A stretch of 64,000 nt of DNA from Rhipicephalus microplus. Lineage: Eukaryota; Arthropoda; Arachnida; Ixodida; Ixodidae. The DNA lies in the NCBI RefSeq assembly GCF_043290135.1, contig NC_134700.1, positions 239,757,088 to 239,821,087 on the forward strand. Direction: 5' to 3'. How positions within the stretch are numbered: the stretch's first letter is position 1; each line of letters starts with the position of its first letter. The position numbers and the translations under genes were made by a program. The notes under the pieces are model-generated. The model made no database searches and was not told where the DNA came from. It worked only from the letters and a program-made list of their open reading frames with translations. Positions 1 to 11,328 of this stretch are shown in pieces.

Positions 1-113
1 AGTGAAGAAGAGGAGCTTCAGTGGCATTTCTCGGCGCATCAGGGGCATCGCCATCAGCATAAGCTCGTGCTTGCTGCGCTTGGCCGGACGCTGCTGACTG
101 CTTCGCTTTCTGC
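1..113 (+). repeat. 5' LTR piece of a Ty3/gypsy element
   Basis: Positions 1-113 repeat positions 1040-1152 essentially base for base, and the later copy is a complete LTR. The window edge removes the first three bases (TGT). At 113 the LTR sequence stops and the integrase sequence begins, so the rest of the LTR, the primer site, gag, protease, RT, RNase H and the first part of integrase are missing between them. This looks like an internal deletion that joined the 5' LTR to the 3' part of pol. Confidence 0.8.
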
Positions 114-169
114 ATTGACATTTACGGACCACTACCATCGGCATTGACATTTACGGACCACTACCATCA
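112..169 (+). repeat. 29-bp tandem duplication at the LTR/integrase junction
   Basis: The 29 bases starting GCATTGACATTTACGG at 112-140 are repeated at 141-169 with one difference. Because 29 is not a multiple of three, the first copy is out of frame with the integrase that follows. The duplication sits exactly where LTR sequence gives way to pol and is probably a scar of the deletion event. Confidence 0.75.
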
Positions 170-1000
170 ACTCTAGCTGGTAATCGCTGGATTATTGTTG
201 CGATAGACCATCTGACACGCTATGCCGAAACAGCCGCGCTGCCGAATGCCACAGCCCGTGACGTTGGAACGTTTCTGTTGCAACGTTTCATTCTGCGTCA
301 TGGGGCCCCTCGCGAGCTCTTAAGTGACAGAGGCCGTGCCTTCCTTTCTGACGCCTTGAAGGCATTACTCAACGAATGCCGAGTCGTGCACCGCACAAGT
401 ACAGCGTACCACCCTCAAACAAATGGCATGACGGAGCGCTTCAACCGTACTCTTGGAAGTATGCTGTCGATGTACGTCGCCTCTGATCATTCAAATTGGG
501 ACCAAGTTCTCCCGTTCGTCACCTACGCGTATAATACTGCCGTACAAGCTACTACTGGGTTTTCGCCATACTTTCTTTTGTACGGACGAGAACCTTCAAA
601 TACAGTAGACACTATTCTTCCATATAAACCTTATGAGTCCGAAAGTACAACTCTGTCCGAAGCTGCCCGACATGCTGAAGAATGCCGCCAGCTTGCCCGC
701 TCTTTTTCTACCGAGGACCAGTGGCAGCAGCAATCCCGCCAGACTGGGGACCGTTCGGCTCCGAACTTTCCACCTGGTTCATTAGTATGGCTTCGGGCAC
801 CTGCTACCGCGCCTGGCCGCTCCGCAAAACTTCTTCCCAAATACATCGGGCCATACCGCGTTGTAGAGCAAACGTCACTCGTCAACTATATCGTGGAGCC
901 CATCATCCCATCCACAGACCTACGCTACCGCGGCCGCGACACTGTCCACGTCTCTCGTCTCAAGCCATATTACGACCCATTAGTCGTTTCTTCTCCGTAA
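146..1000 (+). pseudogene. pol: Ty3/gypsy integrase, 3' part of pol (truncated)
   Basis: Reading in frame from the GAC at 146, the translation is an integrase core that begins near the first catalytic aspartate. It continues through the SDRG segment (second aspartate) and the YHPQTNGMTERFNRT segment with the catalytic glutamate. It ends with a GPY-type C-terminal module (KYIGPYRVVE) and a TAA at 998-1000. The zinc-binding N-terminus and everything upstream are absent, and there is no ATG for this fragment. Known role of the family: joining element cDNA to host DNA. The fragment resembles the integrase of the element at 34.5-40.3 kb but is clearly another lineage. It cannot work alone. Confidence 0.88.
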
Positions 1001-1036
1001 TCCGCCAGGATGGCGTCTTTTTGTGCGGAGGGCGAT

Positions 1037-1181
1037 TGTAGTGAAGAAGAGGAGCTTCAGTGGCATTTCTCGGCGCATCAGGGGCATCGCCATCAGCATA
1101 AGCTCGTGCTTGCTGCGCTTGGCCGGACGCTGCTGACTGCTTCGCTTTCTGCGTTCTGCGCTGCAAATAAACCCCGTTACA
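1037..1181 (+). repeat. 3' LTR (145 bp) of the collapsed gypsy element
   Basis: It starts TGTAGTG and ends GTTACA, the TG...CA ends expected of LTRs. A purine-rich stretch (GCGGAGGGCG) lies directly before it, as expected of a polypurine tract. AATAAA at 1166-1171 is the likely polyadenylation signal. The boundaries come from comparison with positions 1-113 and from the TG/CA ends. The 5' flank of the element lies outside the window, so a target duplication cannot be tested. Confidence 0.8.
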
Positions 1182-1377
1182 ATATATATATATATATATA
1201 TATGAAAGAAGTGTATACCTTAGGGCTCGTTTTTCCGTGTTTTGACACAATAATAATGATCTAACAGACATTAATGCCAAGGAATGCATAGGGGAGGTTA
1301 TTAGAACAAATGTAATGTAAATAAGAAAGAAAAGTGAGTGAAAAAATAACCAGCCGTGAGTCGAATAACGCGTTCGA

Positions 1378-1453
<76 letters not shown>
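1182..1453. repeat. two (TA)n microsatellites around a short spacer
   Basis: A (TA)n run at 1182-1202 directly follows the LTR and a second uninterrupted run covers 1379-1453. The sequence between (1203-1378) shows no gene or recognised element. Tyr/Ile-rich frames through these runs are products of the repeat. Confidence 0.95.
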
Positions 1454-1457
<4 letters not shown>

Positions 1458-2250
1458 AGGAAATACGGCAATTATGCTTCAATATGTGGCACTCCCAAGA
1501 TGGCTTTCAATTTACAATGGTTTTAGATATTCACACGACAGTCAAATGAAGCATTCGCTCCCTAAAATATATAAAAAAAATTCTTGAGAACTTCATGTTG
1601 TTAGTATGAGCTGTACCAATTCGTAACACTGTGCGACATGGTTAATAGTTTCATCTTCACGCAAGGTAGACATGAGGCACACTTTGCTTCAATAGCTCTT
1701 CATGACAGCTGCGACATGCTCAAGAAATTTTGTTTGTGGCTTCTCGTACAAGTAGGGTGTGTGGTTCGTCCTTTTGGGGTCTAATGAGGCTGCCACAACG
1801 ATTAATTTCTTTAAGGACTAACGGCACCGGAACTAACAGTTAGTCTCCACAGACAAGCTCAAGAGACTAAAGTTTAGTCCACACATTTGCACCTTACAGG
1901 GCAACTGTTAATCCTCCCATTTACACCTTACTGGGCAGCCGTTAGTCCTTAGAATTGAACCTCACCAGACTAACGGTTGATACACTCAAATATTCCTATC
2001 GGATTAACTTTTTATCCTCAGTTCAAACATTGTTTTTTTATCCCTTTCTCCGCCAGGCCTAATATTTATTTCGCCTGTTTTTTTGCGCAGTGGGCAACAA
2101 ATATCGCAGAAAAAAACACGCGAAAAAGTAGTTAGCCACCTATGTGTAACTGCTTTCGCTGTCACGGCAACAACAAAAGACAAAAGTGAGACATCGAAAT
2201 CTTTTATCTATCCAGATACACATGAAGTTTCTTCATTCTTTCAAGTGAAT
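1454..2250. other. unassigned, with a small internal duplication
   Basis: No gene was found. Between about 1860 and 1980 a roughly 50-bp motif occurs twice in diverged form (lowercase consensus: cattt.caccttac.gggca.c.gttaatcc), together with direct and inverted copies of a GACTAACGG-like word. This resembles the inside of an old short repeat. Confidence 0.4.
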
Positions 2251-2982
2251 TCATGATGAGGTGTACAAGTCCAGTCTCGTTCTCACATCTTGTTCACTCT
2301 TTGAGGCGCTCCTCTGGCGGAAGCGATAGATCCCAGGCATTGCAGACGCCAGCGACGCAGCCTTCTGCCTGTTGTGTTCCCACGGCTGCACGTACAATAT
2401 TACAGTAAAAATAGTTAGACACACGTGACATAAGATGAAGATGCTCGCATATGACAAGTACGTGCACGTTAATATAAAAACAAGCGTAAAGTATGACACA
2501 CAGATAACTTTACCTTTACATCTCGCACAGTCCTTCTGATGCTGCTCTGACGAAAGAGATGAATGACAGGCATCGCAGACTCCTGCGCGCACAGCCTTCA
2601 TTAAGCACGGTGTGTGCCCACGGGTGCAAAATAAGTATGTAAAATAGTGAACCACACGTGACACGAATGAAAACGAATGCATATGAGAAATATGTGGAAG
2701 GTGAAATAAGAACACACGTGGGATATGAAATGCTAATAATTTCACCGTGATGCAACACATCACCAAAGACTCATTTCGACCTCCGTAGCAAAACAACTTA
2801 GGAGCGGCGGCCGCAGCCAACTCCGTGAACCACCGTGCCGCTAACAAGTCGGCGAGTCTTAAGCGAGTGACGTCGTTCAGCTCGAGCAAGCCAACGTGAG
2901 ACGAAACACGGCGCTGCACGCGGAGTGTCTGCCACCAGCGAACTGCGAACAGGAGAGCGAGCGTACGCGTGGCCGCCGCCAC
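2251..2982 (-). other. diverged tandem duplication with exon-like modules
   Basis: The minus strand is open for 243 codons. More telling, about 215 bp is present twice in tandem (roughly 2290-2500 and 2500-2720), now well diverged. Each copy has a core of about 105 bp beginning CCGTGGG and containing a GVC(D/N)A-type coding segment. In the copy nearest 2300-2400 this core follows GTACGTGCAG, a possible splice acceptor, and precedes GATGTGAGA, a possible donor. In the other copy the acceptor position reads TTGCAC, so the AG is lost, while a GT remains at the donor position. Seen: the duplication and the two candidate splice sites. Inferred: that these are duplicated exons. I do not recognise the protein, and the single long frame may be chance. 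Confidence 0.35.
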
Positions 2983-3230
2983 GAACAGCGCCGAGCTTGT
3001 TTTTTATTTATTTATTTATTTATTTATTTATTATTTTATTTATTTATTGATACTGCGATCTTTTACAAGATCATAGCAGGGGTGGTACAAAACATAAACA
3101 TAAACATCAGTGGAAACAGGCAAACAAACAATCAAAAACAAATGTAATACAAACCTATGTAACTGATAGCTGCAGTGATTCTTCGAGACAAGAGAATCAA
3201 CAAAAAGCAAGGTACAAACATAGATAACAA

Positions 3231-5996
3231 TCATTTCTGCAGTGCCTCTTCAAATGCAGACAATGTATTTAGGGTAACAACATCGTTATGTAGATTGTTC
3301 CAATCCACGATAGTCCTCGGAAAAAAAGAACATTTGAAACAATTTGTTCGTTGCATAAATGGAGAGATAGTAAGATTGTGTCTCTGTCTTGTTCCGTAAC
3401 CCAATGAAAAGTGAACGATATGTGATGTGTCAACTGCATAGTGACCTTTTATTAACTGGAAAAGAAAGTTTAAGCGCAATATTCAATTTTGGTCCGGAAT
3501 GTTTGGAAATTTGCTTTTCAAGAGAAGTTTTGTAATTGAAGTAGGACCGTACGAGTTATAAATGAACCTAACAACCTTTTTTTCACCCTTTCAAGTTTTT
3601 GGATATCAGTCTGAGTGAACGGGTCCCATATGACCACAGCATACTCCAGTATAGGACGGATAATGGCATTGTAAGCGAGGAGACGAATACTTGGTGTGGT
3701 TGATCTTAAAGAACGCCTTAGGAAAACAAGTTTACGGAGAGATTTAGCTACTACAAAATCTATGTGTTTTGACAAGGATAGATTTTTTGTAATCCAGAGA
3801 CTAAGGCACTTGTATTGAGTTACTTCTGACAGAATTGTATTGTTGGTGGAGTACTGGAACAAAAGAGGGTCTTTTTTAAGGGTAATTCTCATAAAAACTG
3901 TTTTAGCGAAATTAACAGGCATCTGCCATTTGTCACACCACGAAATTACTTTTAGAAAGTTCCGATTTAGTTTAATTTGATCGTCAACTGAGGTGATCTT
4001 TTCATATAAGACAGTCGTCAACGTACAACCTAATGTGAACAGAAAGGTCAGTGACGATATCATTTATATATAACAGAAAAAAAAGAGGCCCAAGGACAGA
4101 TCCTTGAGGAACGCCTGAGTTTACAGGAGCGTGTTTAGAAGATGTATTTTTTACCGTAACAAATTGACGCCTGTTTTTTAGATATGCTGTTATCCAGTCA
4201 AGAATCTTTTTGTTTTGTAGAATACAAGTTAGTTTGTGAAGTAATTTAGCATGCGAAACTTTATCGAAGGCTTTTTGAAAATCTATAAATATGGCATCCG
4301 TCTGCTTCCCTTCGTTAATTGCTTGAGCAAAGTCATGCGTAATTTCCACTAATTGAGTATTCGTTAAAAAGCCCCGCCTGAACTCATGTTGAACATTTGT
4401 TAATACTTTATGAGAATTAAAGAAGGTAATTATATGTTTATGAATAATGTGTTCTAGAATTTTACATGATGTTGATATTAGGGAAATCGGTCGGTAATTC
4501 AGAATAGATGACTTGTCTCCCGCTTTGTGTAAAGGCTTAATTTTGGCGATCTTCCAGTCATCTGGCAGTTGGCCCTCATTCAACGAATGGGTATACAAAA
4601 TAAACAAATAGCGAGAACACCATTCTGCGTAGCGCTTCAAGAAGGCATTTGGAATGCCATCTGGCCCGGTTGATTTTTTAACATCCAGATTCAGGAGTAA
4701 GTTTAAAATGCCATTCTCGGAATTGACTAAGTCTGGAATAGGTGGGAGCGATATTGAAAAATCAGGAAGGATGCCGTTATCACAAGTAAAAACAGACTTG
4801 AAGTGGTTGTTGAAGGCGGAACAAACTATTTCATTGCATGTTCTTTTCGCTTATCGTGAATGAGTCAATCGAGCGAGATGTTGGCGTGATCAGCCTCCGA
4901 AATTTTTCGGGTGATGTTTTGATAAAAGTTGGAAGCGATGTTTCGTGGTATCTTTCCTTGTCACGCGCAATTTGCAGTTTTAGTTCGCCCGACAGGTTAG
5001 CTATCAGCGGTGTATAAGCAGCTTTATCATGAGATTTCGCCCTTTTGCTTTTTATTCGTTTAAGTTCTCGCTGTAAATGTAGCGTTTCTCTTGTAATCCA
5101 GGTGTTCCGGCATTCAGTGTTTTAACGATTTTCGGTATAAAACGCTCCACGCATTCAAAGACAATATCTTTAAAAGTAAGCCACAGATCATTCACACTGC
5201 TACCCGAGTGTTTAAAATCATCTTAATAAAAATCAAGGATATCCAGAATGGATTCATCGTCAGCTCGGGAAAAATTCGGAAAGGAAATTTTTGTACAGCA
5301 GCGATCAACACACATATCTAAAAAAGTTAGCAAAACTGCCCTGTGATCCGAAATACCACTGATAACTTCACATATTGCCGTGTTTTGGATTGAGCCACTC
5401 AAAAAGAATAGGTCCAAGATAGATTTGAAACCATTTAGTTCTCTAGTGTATTCTTTAAAAACCTGCAGTAAATCGAACGAAAAAACAATATCTAGCATTT
5501 CGGGATTAGCATTGCTAGTAGAATGAGAAGAAAAATTTTCCCAGTCAATATTAGGCAAGTTAAAATCTCCTGACAAAGTGAGTTTGTCATGTGGCTTTAT
5601 GTTTTGCTGCAAGTAGGTTCTAAGCTTATCCAGAACACTATCAGAAGAGTTCGGGGGACGATAAACCGCACCTATAACATAACGAACTTTGCCTATATAG
5701 ACTTTGCAAAATATGCCCTCAACTTCTAGTATATCAGGCAATTGTTGCGGAAGTAATGAGTTTTTGAAAAGTATCGCAACTCCTCCTCCTCTTCGGTCAC
5801 GGTCCTTGCGGAACACGTGATAGCCTTTTGGGACAAATTCGCTATCAAAAATTTCACTGCTTAACCACGTTTCAGTAAGTACGGCTACATCGGCATCGTG
5901 CGACAGTATGAGACCTTCAAGCTGGACTGATTTGTTGACAATGCTGCGGCAATTTACGTTTAAGATAATGAAAGGCGATTTCGTTTTGTTATGAAG
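3231..5996 (-). pseudogene. CR1-like ORF2: endonuclease and reverse transcriptase, decayed
   Basis: Near 5960-5930 the minus strand reads FIILNVNCRS, the start of an APE-like endonuclease. TETWL follows, then GAVYRPPNS, GDFNLPNIDW and SDHRA by about 5330. After a TAA at 5223-5225 and frameshifts between about 5150 and 4650, the RT resumes with KSTGPDGIPNAFL, NYRPISLIS, FIDFQKAFDKV, SGVPQGSVLGP and LYVDD (about 4025-4010, where relatives have FADD). The frame shifts at about 4060-4000. The thumb region follows, and the end is WNNLHNDV...FEEALQK with a stop at 3231. Known family role: nicking the target and copying RNA there. No ATG is visible at its 5' end, and its frame is the same as that of ORF1, separated from it only by the TGA at 5997-5999. 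Confidence 0.82.
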
Positions 5997-6878
5997 TCAT
6001 TCAGAATTTCCGGAAACCTTGTAACGCTTGCCTTTTTTTTTGTCCCATCTGTATATTTTCTTGTCAATGCTTAGCTTATCAAAAATCATTTTGACCTTAC
6101 TACCAGCTTCTCTTTCTTCTGCAGAACTCTGCCAGAGCTTTTTCTGAATTTCCCGCACTCTATTAGAAAAATCTTCCGAGACCGAAAACGGGGTTCCTTT
6201 TACTTTTGGACACGACTTCAAAATCTCCACCTTGTCACGATAATCTAGGAGCTTAATTATAACCGGGCGAGCTTTCTAGTTCTTTTTTCCAAGTCTGTGG
6301 CACCTTTCGATACTGCTCACCGAGATTTTAAGCTTCTCCTCGAAAACATTCGTTTTTATCTTCTCGACAAGTTCTTCGGGTGTTTCAGACGGGTCTTCTT
6401 CGATACCGTACAGAATCAAGTTATTTTTTCTACTCCTATTTTCTAAATCGTCAACCTTTCCCAAAAGATACGACATGTTTTTTTCTAGTCTCACTACAGT
6501 ATCCTTTAGTGCACACATATCTGTTTTCAAAGCACTTATTGCAGACAGCTGTACTTCAAGGCCATTTAAACGCTCTGTAACTGACGTGATATCTGCCTCA
6601 AGTTTCGTTTGCTTACTCAGAATTTCATTGATAGATGCTGTCATAGCAGTTTGACCAGAAAGAAGTTTAGCCAACATTTTCTTCTCGCCGGGGCCAGGGT
6701 TTGATTCAACGTCTCCGCAAATCAACAAGTTCTTAGCAAAAGTGCACACATCGAAATGTAAATTGAGAACACACAGTGGGCACGGCAGCAGAAACAAAAA
6801 GCGGTCATCGCTACGGTAACATTTGCCATAAGAATAGGGACTAACCTGCAGCGTACAGAGAAATGGATTGTTGAGCAT
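5997..6878 (-). pseudogene. CR1-like ORF1 with N-terminal 2A-type motif, one amber stop
   Basis: The ATG at 6878-6876 lies inside the last tandem monomer. The protein begins with about 53 residues containing a hydrophobic stretch (FLFLLPCPLCVLNL, residues 27-40), then ICGDVESNPGP (residues 53-63), a match to the 2A ribosome-skipping consensus D-V/I-E-x-N-P-G-P. Residues 70-140 have coiled-coil heptads. LENRSRKNNLILYGIEED follows, as in L1-type ORF1 RNA-binding proteins. An in-frame TAG at codon 201 (6276-6278) interrupts the RRM/C-terminal part, which then continues in the same frame (KARPVIIKLLDYRDKVEIL) to a TGA at 5997-5999. Known: ORF1 proteins bind element RNA. Inferred: 2A would release the leader from the RNA-binding part. 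Using the monomer ATG as the start is my choice; no other ATG precedes 2A in frame. Confidence 0.8.
6690..6713 (-). other. 2A-like ribosome-skipping motif (DVESNPGP)
   Basis: The reverse complement of 6690-6713 encodes D-V-E-S-N-P-G-P, preceded by leucine-rich residues (KNLLICG). All residues of the canonical DxExNPGP motif are present. The expected break would be between Gly62 and Pro63 of ORF1. 2A-like motifs are known at the N-termini of some non-LTR retrotransposon proteins, including CR1-type elements of sea urchins. Activity here is inferred from sequence only. Confidence 0.85.
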
Positions 6879-9800
6879 CTTGCCCGTCGTGCTGCTTCCG
6901 AGCCCACTGGAGGGGGTGGCTAACGTGAGGCAATTTATACGGGCTGGTAGGACCACGTGGTAGTCCGTTCTGGAGGCAGGCGCCGGCGCAGAAGATACCG
7001 CAACCGGCATGATGAATTCCTCCGCTTCACACCGGTCGCAGGCCACTTGATAAGCCTCCGTTGATGCTCTGCAGTCGACAACACTGGACGAAGGAAGCAG
7101 TAAAGGATCCAAAGCACAGCCATGCTCCAAAGATTGCGACACAAAAAGTGAAGCAAGAACCTGCAGCGTACAAAGAAATGGATTGTTGAGCATCTTGCCC
7201 GTCGTGCTGCTGCCGAGCCCACTGGAGGGGATGACTAACGTGAGGCAATTTATACGGGGCTGGTAGGACCACGTGGTATTCCGTTCCTGAGGCAGGCGCC
7301 GGCGCAGAAGATACCATAACCGGCATGATGAATTCCTCCGCTTCACACCGGTCGCAGGCCACTTGATAAGCCTCCGTTCATGCTCTGCAGTCTACAACAC
7401 TGGACGAAGGAAGCGGTAAAGGATCCAAAGCACAGCCATGCTCCGAAGATTGCGACACAAAAAGTGAAGCGAGAACCTGCAGCGTACAAAGAAATGGATT
7501 GTTGAGCATCTTGCCCGTCGTGCTGCTGCCGAGCCCACTGGAGGGGATGGCTAACGTGAGGCAATTTATACGGGCTGGTAGGACCACGTGGTAGTCCGTT
7601 CTGGAGGCAGGCGCCGGCGCAGAAGATACCGCAACCGGCATGATGAATTCCTCCGCTTCACACCGGTCGCAGGCCACTTGATAAGCCTCCGTTGATGCTC
7701 TGCAGTCTACAACACTGGACGAAGGAAGCGGTAAAGGATCCAAAGCACAGCCATGCTCCGAAGATTGCGACACAAAAAGTGAAGCGAGAACCTGCAGCGT
7801 ACAAAGAAATGGATTGTTGAGCATCTTGCCCGTCGTGCTGCTGCCGAGCCCACTGGAGGGGATGGCTAACGTGAGGCAATTTATACGGGGCTGGTAGGAC
7901 CACGTGGTAGTCCGTTGCTGAGGCAGGCGCCGGCGCAGAAGATACCGCAACCGGCATGATGAATTCCTCCGCCTCACACCGGTCGCAGGCCACTTGATAA
8001 GCCTCCGTTGATGCTCTGCAGTTGACAACACTGGACGAAGGAAGCGGTAAAGGATCCAAAGCACAGCCATGCTCCGAAGATTGCGACACAAAAAGTGAAG
8101 CGAGAACCTGCAGCGTACAAAGAAATGGATTGTTGAGCATCTTGCCCGTCGTGCTGCTGCCGAGCCCACTGGAGGGGATGGCTAACGTGAGGCAATTTAT
8201 ACGGGCTGGTAGGACCACGTGGTAGTCCGTTCTGGAGGCAGGCGCCGGCGCAGAAGATACCGCAACCGGCATGATGAATTCCTCCGCTTCACACTGGTCG
8301 CAGGCCACTTGATAAGCCTCCGTTGATGCTCTGCAGTCTACAACACTGGACGAAGGAAGCGGTAAAGGATCCAAAGCACAGCCATGCTCCGAAGATTGCG
8401 ACACAAAAAGTGAAGCGAGAACCTGCAGCGTACAAAGAAATGGATTGTTGAGCATCTTGCCCGTCGTGCTGCTGCCGAGCCCACTGGAGGGGATGGCTAA
8501 CGTGAGGCAATTTATACGGGGCTGGTAGGACCACGTGGTAGTCCGTTGCTGAGGCAGGCGCCGGCGCAGAAGATACCGCAACCGGCATGATGAATTCCTC
8601 CGCTTCGCACCGGTCGCAGGCCACTTGATAAGCCTCCGTTGATGCTGTGCAGTCGACAACACTGGACGAAGGAAGCGGTAAAGGATCCAAAGCACAGCCA
8701 TGCTCCAAAGATTGCGACACAAAAAGTGAAGCAAGAACCTGCAGCGTACAAAGAAATGGATTGTTGAGCATCTTGCCCGTCGTGCTGCTGCCGAGCCCAC
8801 TGGAGGGGATGACTAACGTGAGGCAATTTATACGGGGCTGGTAGGACCACGTGGTAGTCCGTTCCTGAGGCAGGCGCCGGCGCAGAAGATACCACAACCG
8901 GCATGATGAATTCCTCCGCTTCACACCGGTCGCAGGCCACTTGATAAGCCTCCGTTGATGCTCTGCAGTCTACAACACTGGACGAAGGAAGCGGTAAAGG
9001 ATCCAAAGCACAGCCATGCTCCGAAGATTGCGACACAAAAAGTGAAGCGAGAACCTGCAGCGTACAAAGAAATGGATTGTTGAGCATCTTGCCCGTCGTG
9101 CTGCTGCCGAGCCCACTGGAGGGGATGGCTAACGTGAGGCAGTTTATACGGGGCTGGTAGGACCACGTGGTAGTCCATTCCTCAGGCAGGCGCCGGCGCA
9201 GAAGATACCACAACCGGCATGATGAATTCCTCCGCTTCACACCGGTCGCAGGCCACTTAATAAGCCTCCGTTGATGCTCTGCAGTCGACAACGCTGGACG
9301 AAGGAAGCGGTAAAGGATCCAAAGCACAGCCATGCTCCGAAGATTGCGACACAAAAAGTGAAGCGAGAACCTGCAGCGTACAAAGAAATGGATTGTTGAG
9401 CATCTTGCCCGTCGTGCTGCTGCCGAGCCCACTGGAGGGGATGACTAACGTGAGGCCGTTTATACGGGGCTGGTAGGACCACGTGGTAGTCCATTCCTCA
9501 GGCAGGCGCCGGCGCAGAAGATACCACAACCGGCATGATGAATTCCTCCGCTTCACACCGGTCGCAGGCCACTTAATAAGCCTCCGTTGATGCTCTGCAG
9601 TCGACAACGCTGGACGAAGGAAGCGGTAAAGGATCCAAAGCACAGCCATGCTCCGAAGATTGCGACACAAAAAGTGAAGCGAGAACCTGCAGCGTACAAA
9701 GAAATGGATTGTTGAGCATCTTGCCCGTCGTGCTGCTGCCGAGCCCACTGGAGGGGATGGCTAACGTGAGGCAATTTATACGGGCTGGTAGGACCACGTG

Positions 9801-11325
9801 GTAGTCCGTTCTGGAGGCAGGCGCCGGCGCAGAAGATACCGCAACCGGCATGATGAATTCCTCCGCTTCACACTGGTCGCAGGCCACTTGATAAGCCTCC
9901 GTTGATGCTCTGCAGTCTACAACACTGGACGAAGGAAGCGGTAAAGGATCCAAAGCACAGCCATGCTCCGAAGATTGCGACACAAAAAGTGAAGCGAGAA
10001 CCTGCAGCGTACAAAGAAATGGATTGTTGAGCATCTTGCCCGTCGTGCTGCTGCCGAGCCCACTGGAGGGGATGGCTAACGTGAGGCAATTTATACGGGG
10101 CTGGTAGGACCACGTGGTAGTCCGTTGCTGAGGCAGGCGCCGGCGCAGAAGATACCGCAACCGGCATGATGAATTCCTCCGCTTCACACCGGTCGCAGGC
10201 CACTTGATAAGCCTCCGTTGATGCTCTGCAGTCGACAACACTGGACGAAGGAAGCGGTAAAGGATCCAAAGCACAGCCATGCTCCAAAGATTGCGACACA
10301 AAAAGTGAAGCAAGAACCTGCAGCGTACAAAGAAATGGATTGTTGAGCATCTTGCCCGTCGTGCTGCTGCCGAGCCCACTGGAGGGGATGACTAACGTGA
10401 GGCAATTTATACGGGGCTGGTAGGACCACGTGGTAGTCCGTTCCTGAGGCAGGCGCCGGCGCAGAAGATACCACAACCGGCATGATGAATTCCTCCGCTT
10501 CACACCGGTCGCAGGCCACTTGATAAGCCTCCGTTGATGCTCTGCAGTCTACAACACTGGACGAAGGAAGCGGTAAAGGATCCAAAGCACAGCCATGCTC
10601 CGAAGATTGCGACACAAAAAGTGAAGCGAGAACCTGCAGCGTACAAAGAAATGGATTGTTGAGCATCTTGCCCGTCGTGCTGCTGCCGAGCCCACTGGAG
10701 GGGATGGCTAACGTGAGGCAATTTATACGGGCTGGTAGGACCACGTGGTAGTCCGTTCTGGAGGCAGGCGCCGGCGCAGAAGATACCGCAACCGGCATGA
10801 TGAATTCCTCCGCTTCACACTGGTCGCAGGCCACTTGATAAGCCTCCGTTGATGCTCTGCAGTCTACAACACTGGACGAAGGAAGCGGTAAAGGATCCAA
10901 AGCACAGCCATGCTCCGAAGATTGCGACACAAAAAGTGAAGCGAGAACCTGCAGCGTACAAAGAAATGGATTGTTGAGCATCTTGCCCGTCGTGCTGCTG
11001 CCGAGCCCACTGGAGGGGATGACTAACGTGAGGCAGTTTATACGGGGCTGGTAGGACCACGTGGTAGTCCATTCCTCAGGCAGGCGCCGGCGCAGAAGAT
11101 ACCACAACCGGCATGATGAATTCCTCCGCTTCACACCGGTCGCAGGCCATTTAATAAGCCTCGGTTGATGCTCTGCAGTCGACAACGCTGGACGAAGGAA
11201 GCGGTAAAGGATCCAAAGCACAGCCATGCTCCGAAGATTGTGACACAAAAAGTGAAGCAAGAACCTGCAGCGTACAAAGAAATGGATTGTTGAGCATCTT
11301 GCCCGTCGTGCTGCTGCCGAGCCCA
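6843..11325 (-). repeat. tandem array of about 14 monomers, 315/316 bp each
   Basis: The landmark AACCTGCAGCGTAC recurs at 6843, 7158, 7474, 7789 and onward about every 315 or 316 bp up to about 11262, where the last copy is partial. The one-base difference is a GGG versus GGGG run (TATACGGGCTGG or TATACGGGGCTGG), so 315-bp units keep frame and 316-bp units shift it. That explains the several overlapping long frames on the minus strand, which I do not regard as genes. Each unit carries one CCACGTGG palindrome (E-box type), at about 6950, 7268, 7583 and so on. Units are highly similar. The array lies directly upstream of ORF1 and supplies its putative start codon, so it is best read as the LINE's 5' untranslated/promoter monomers. 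Confidence 0.93.
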
Positions 11326-11328
11326 CTC

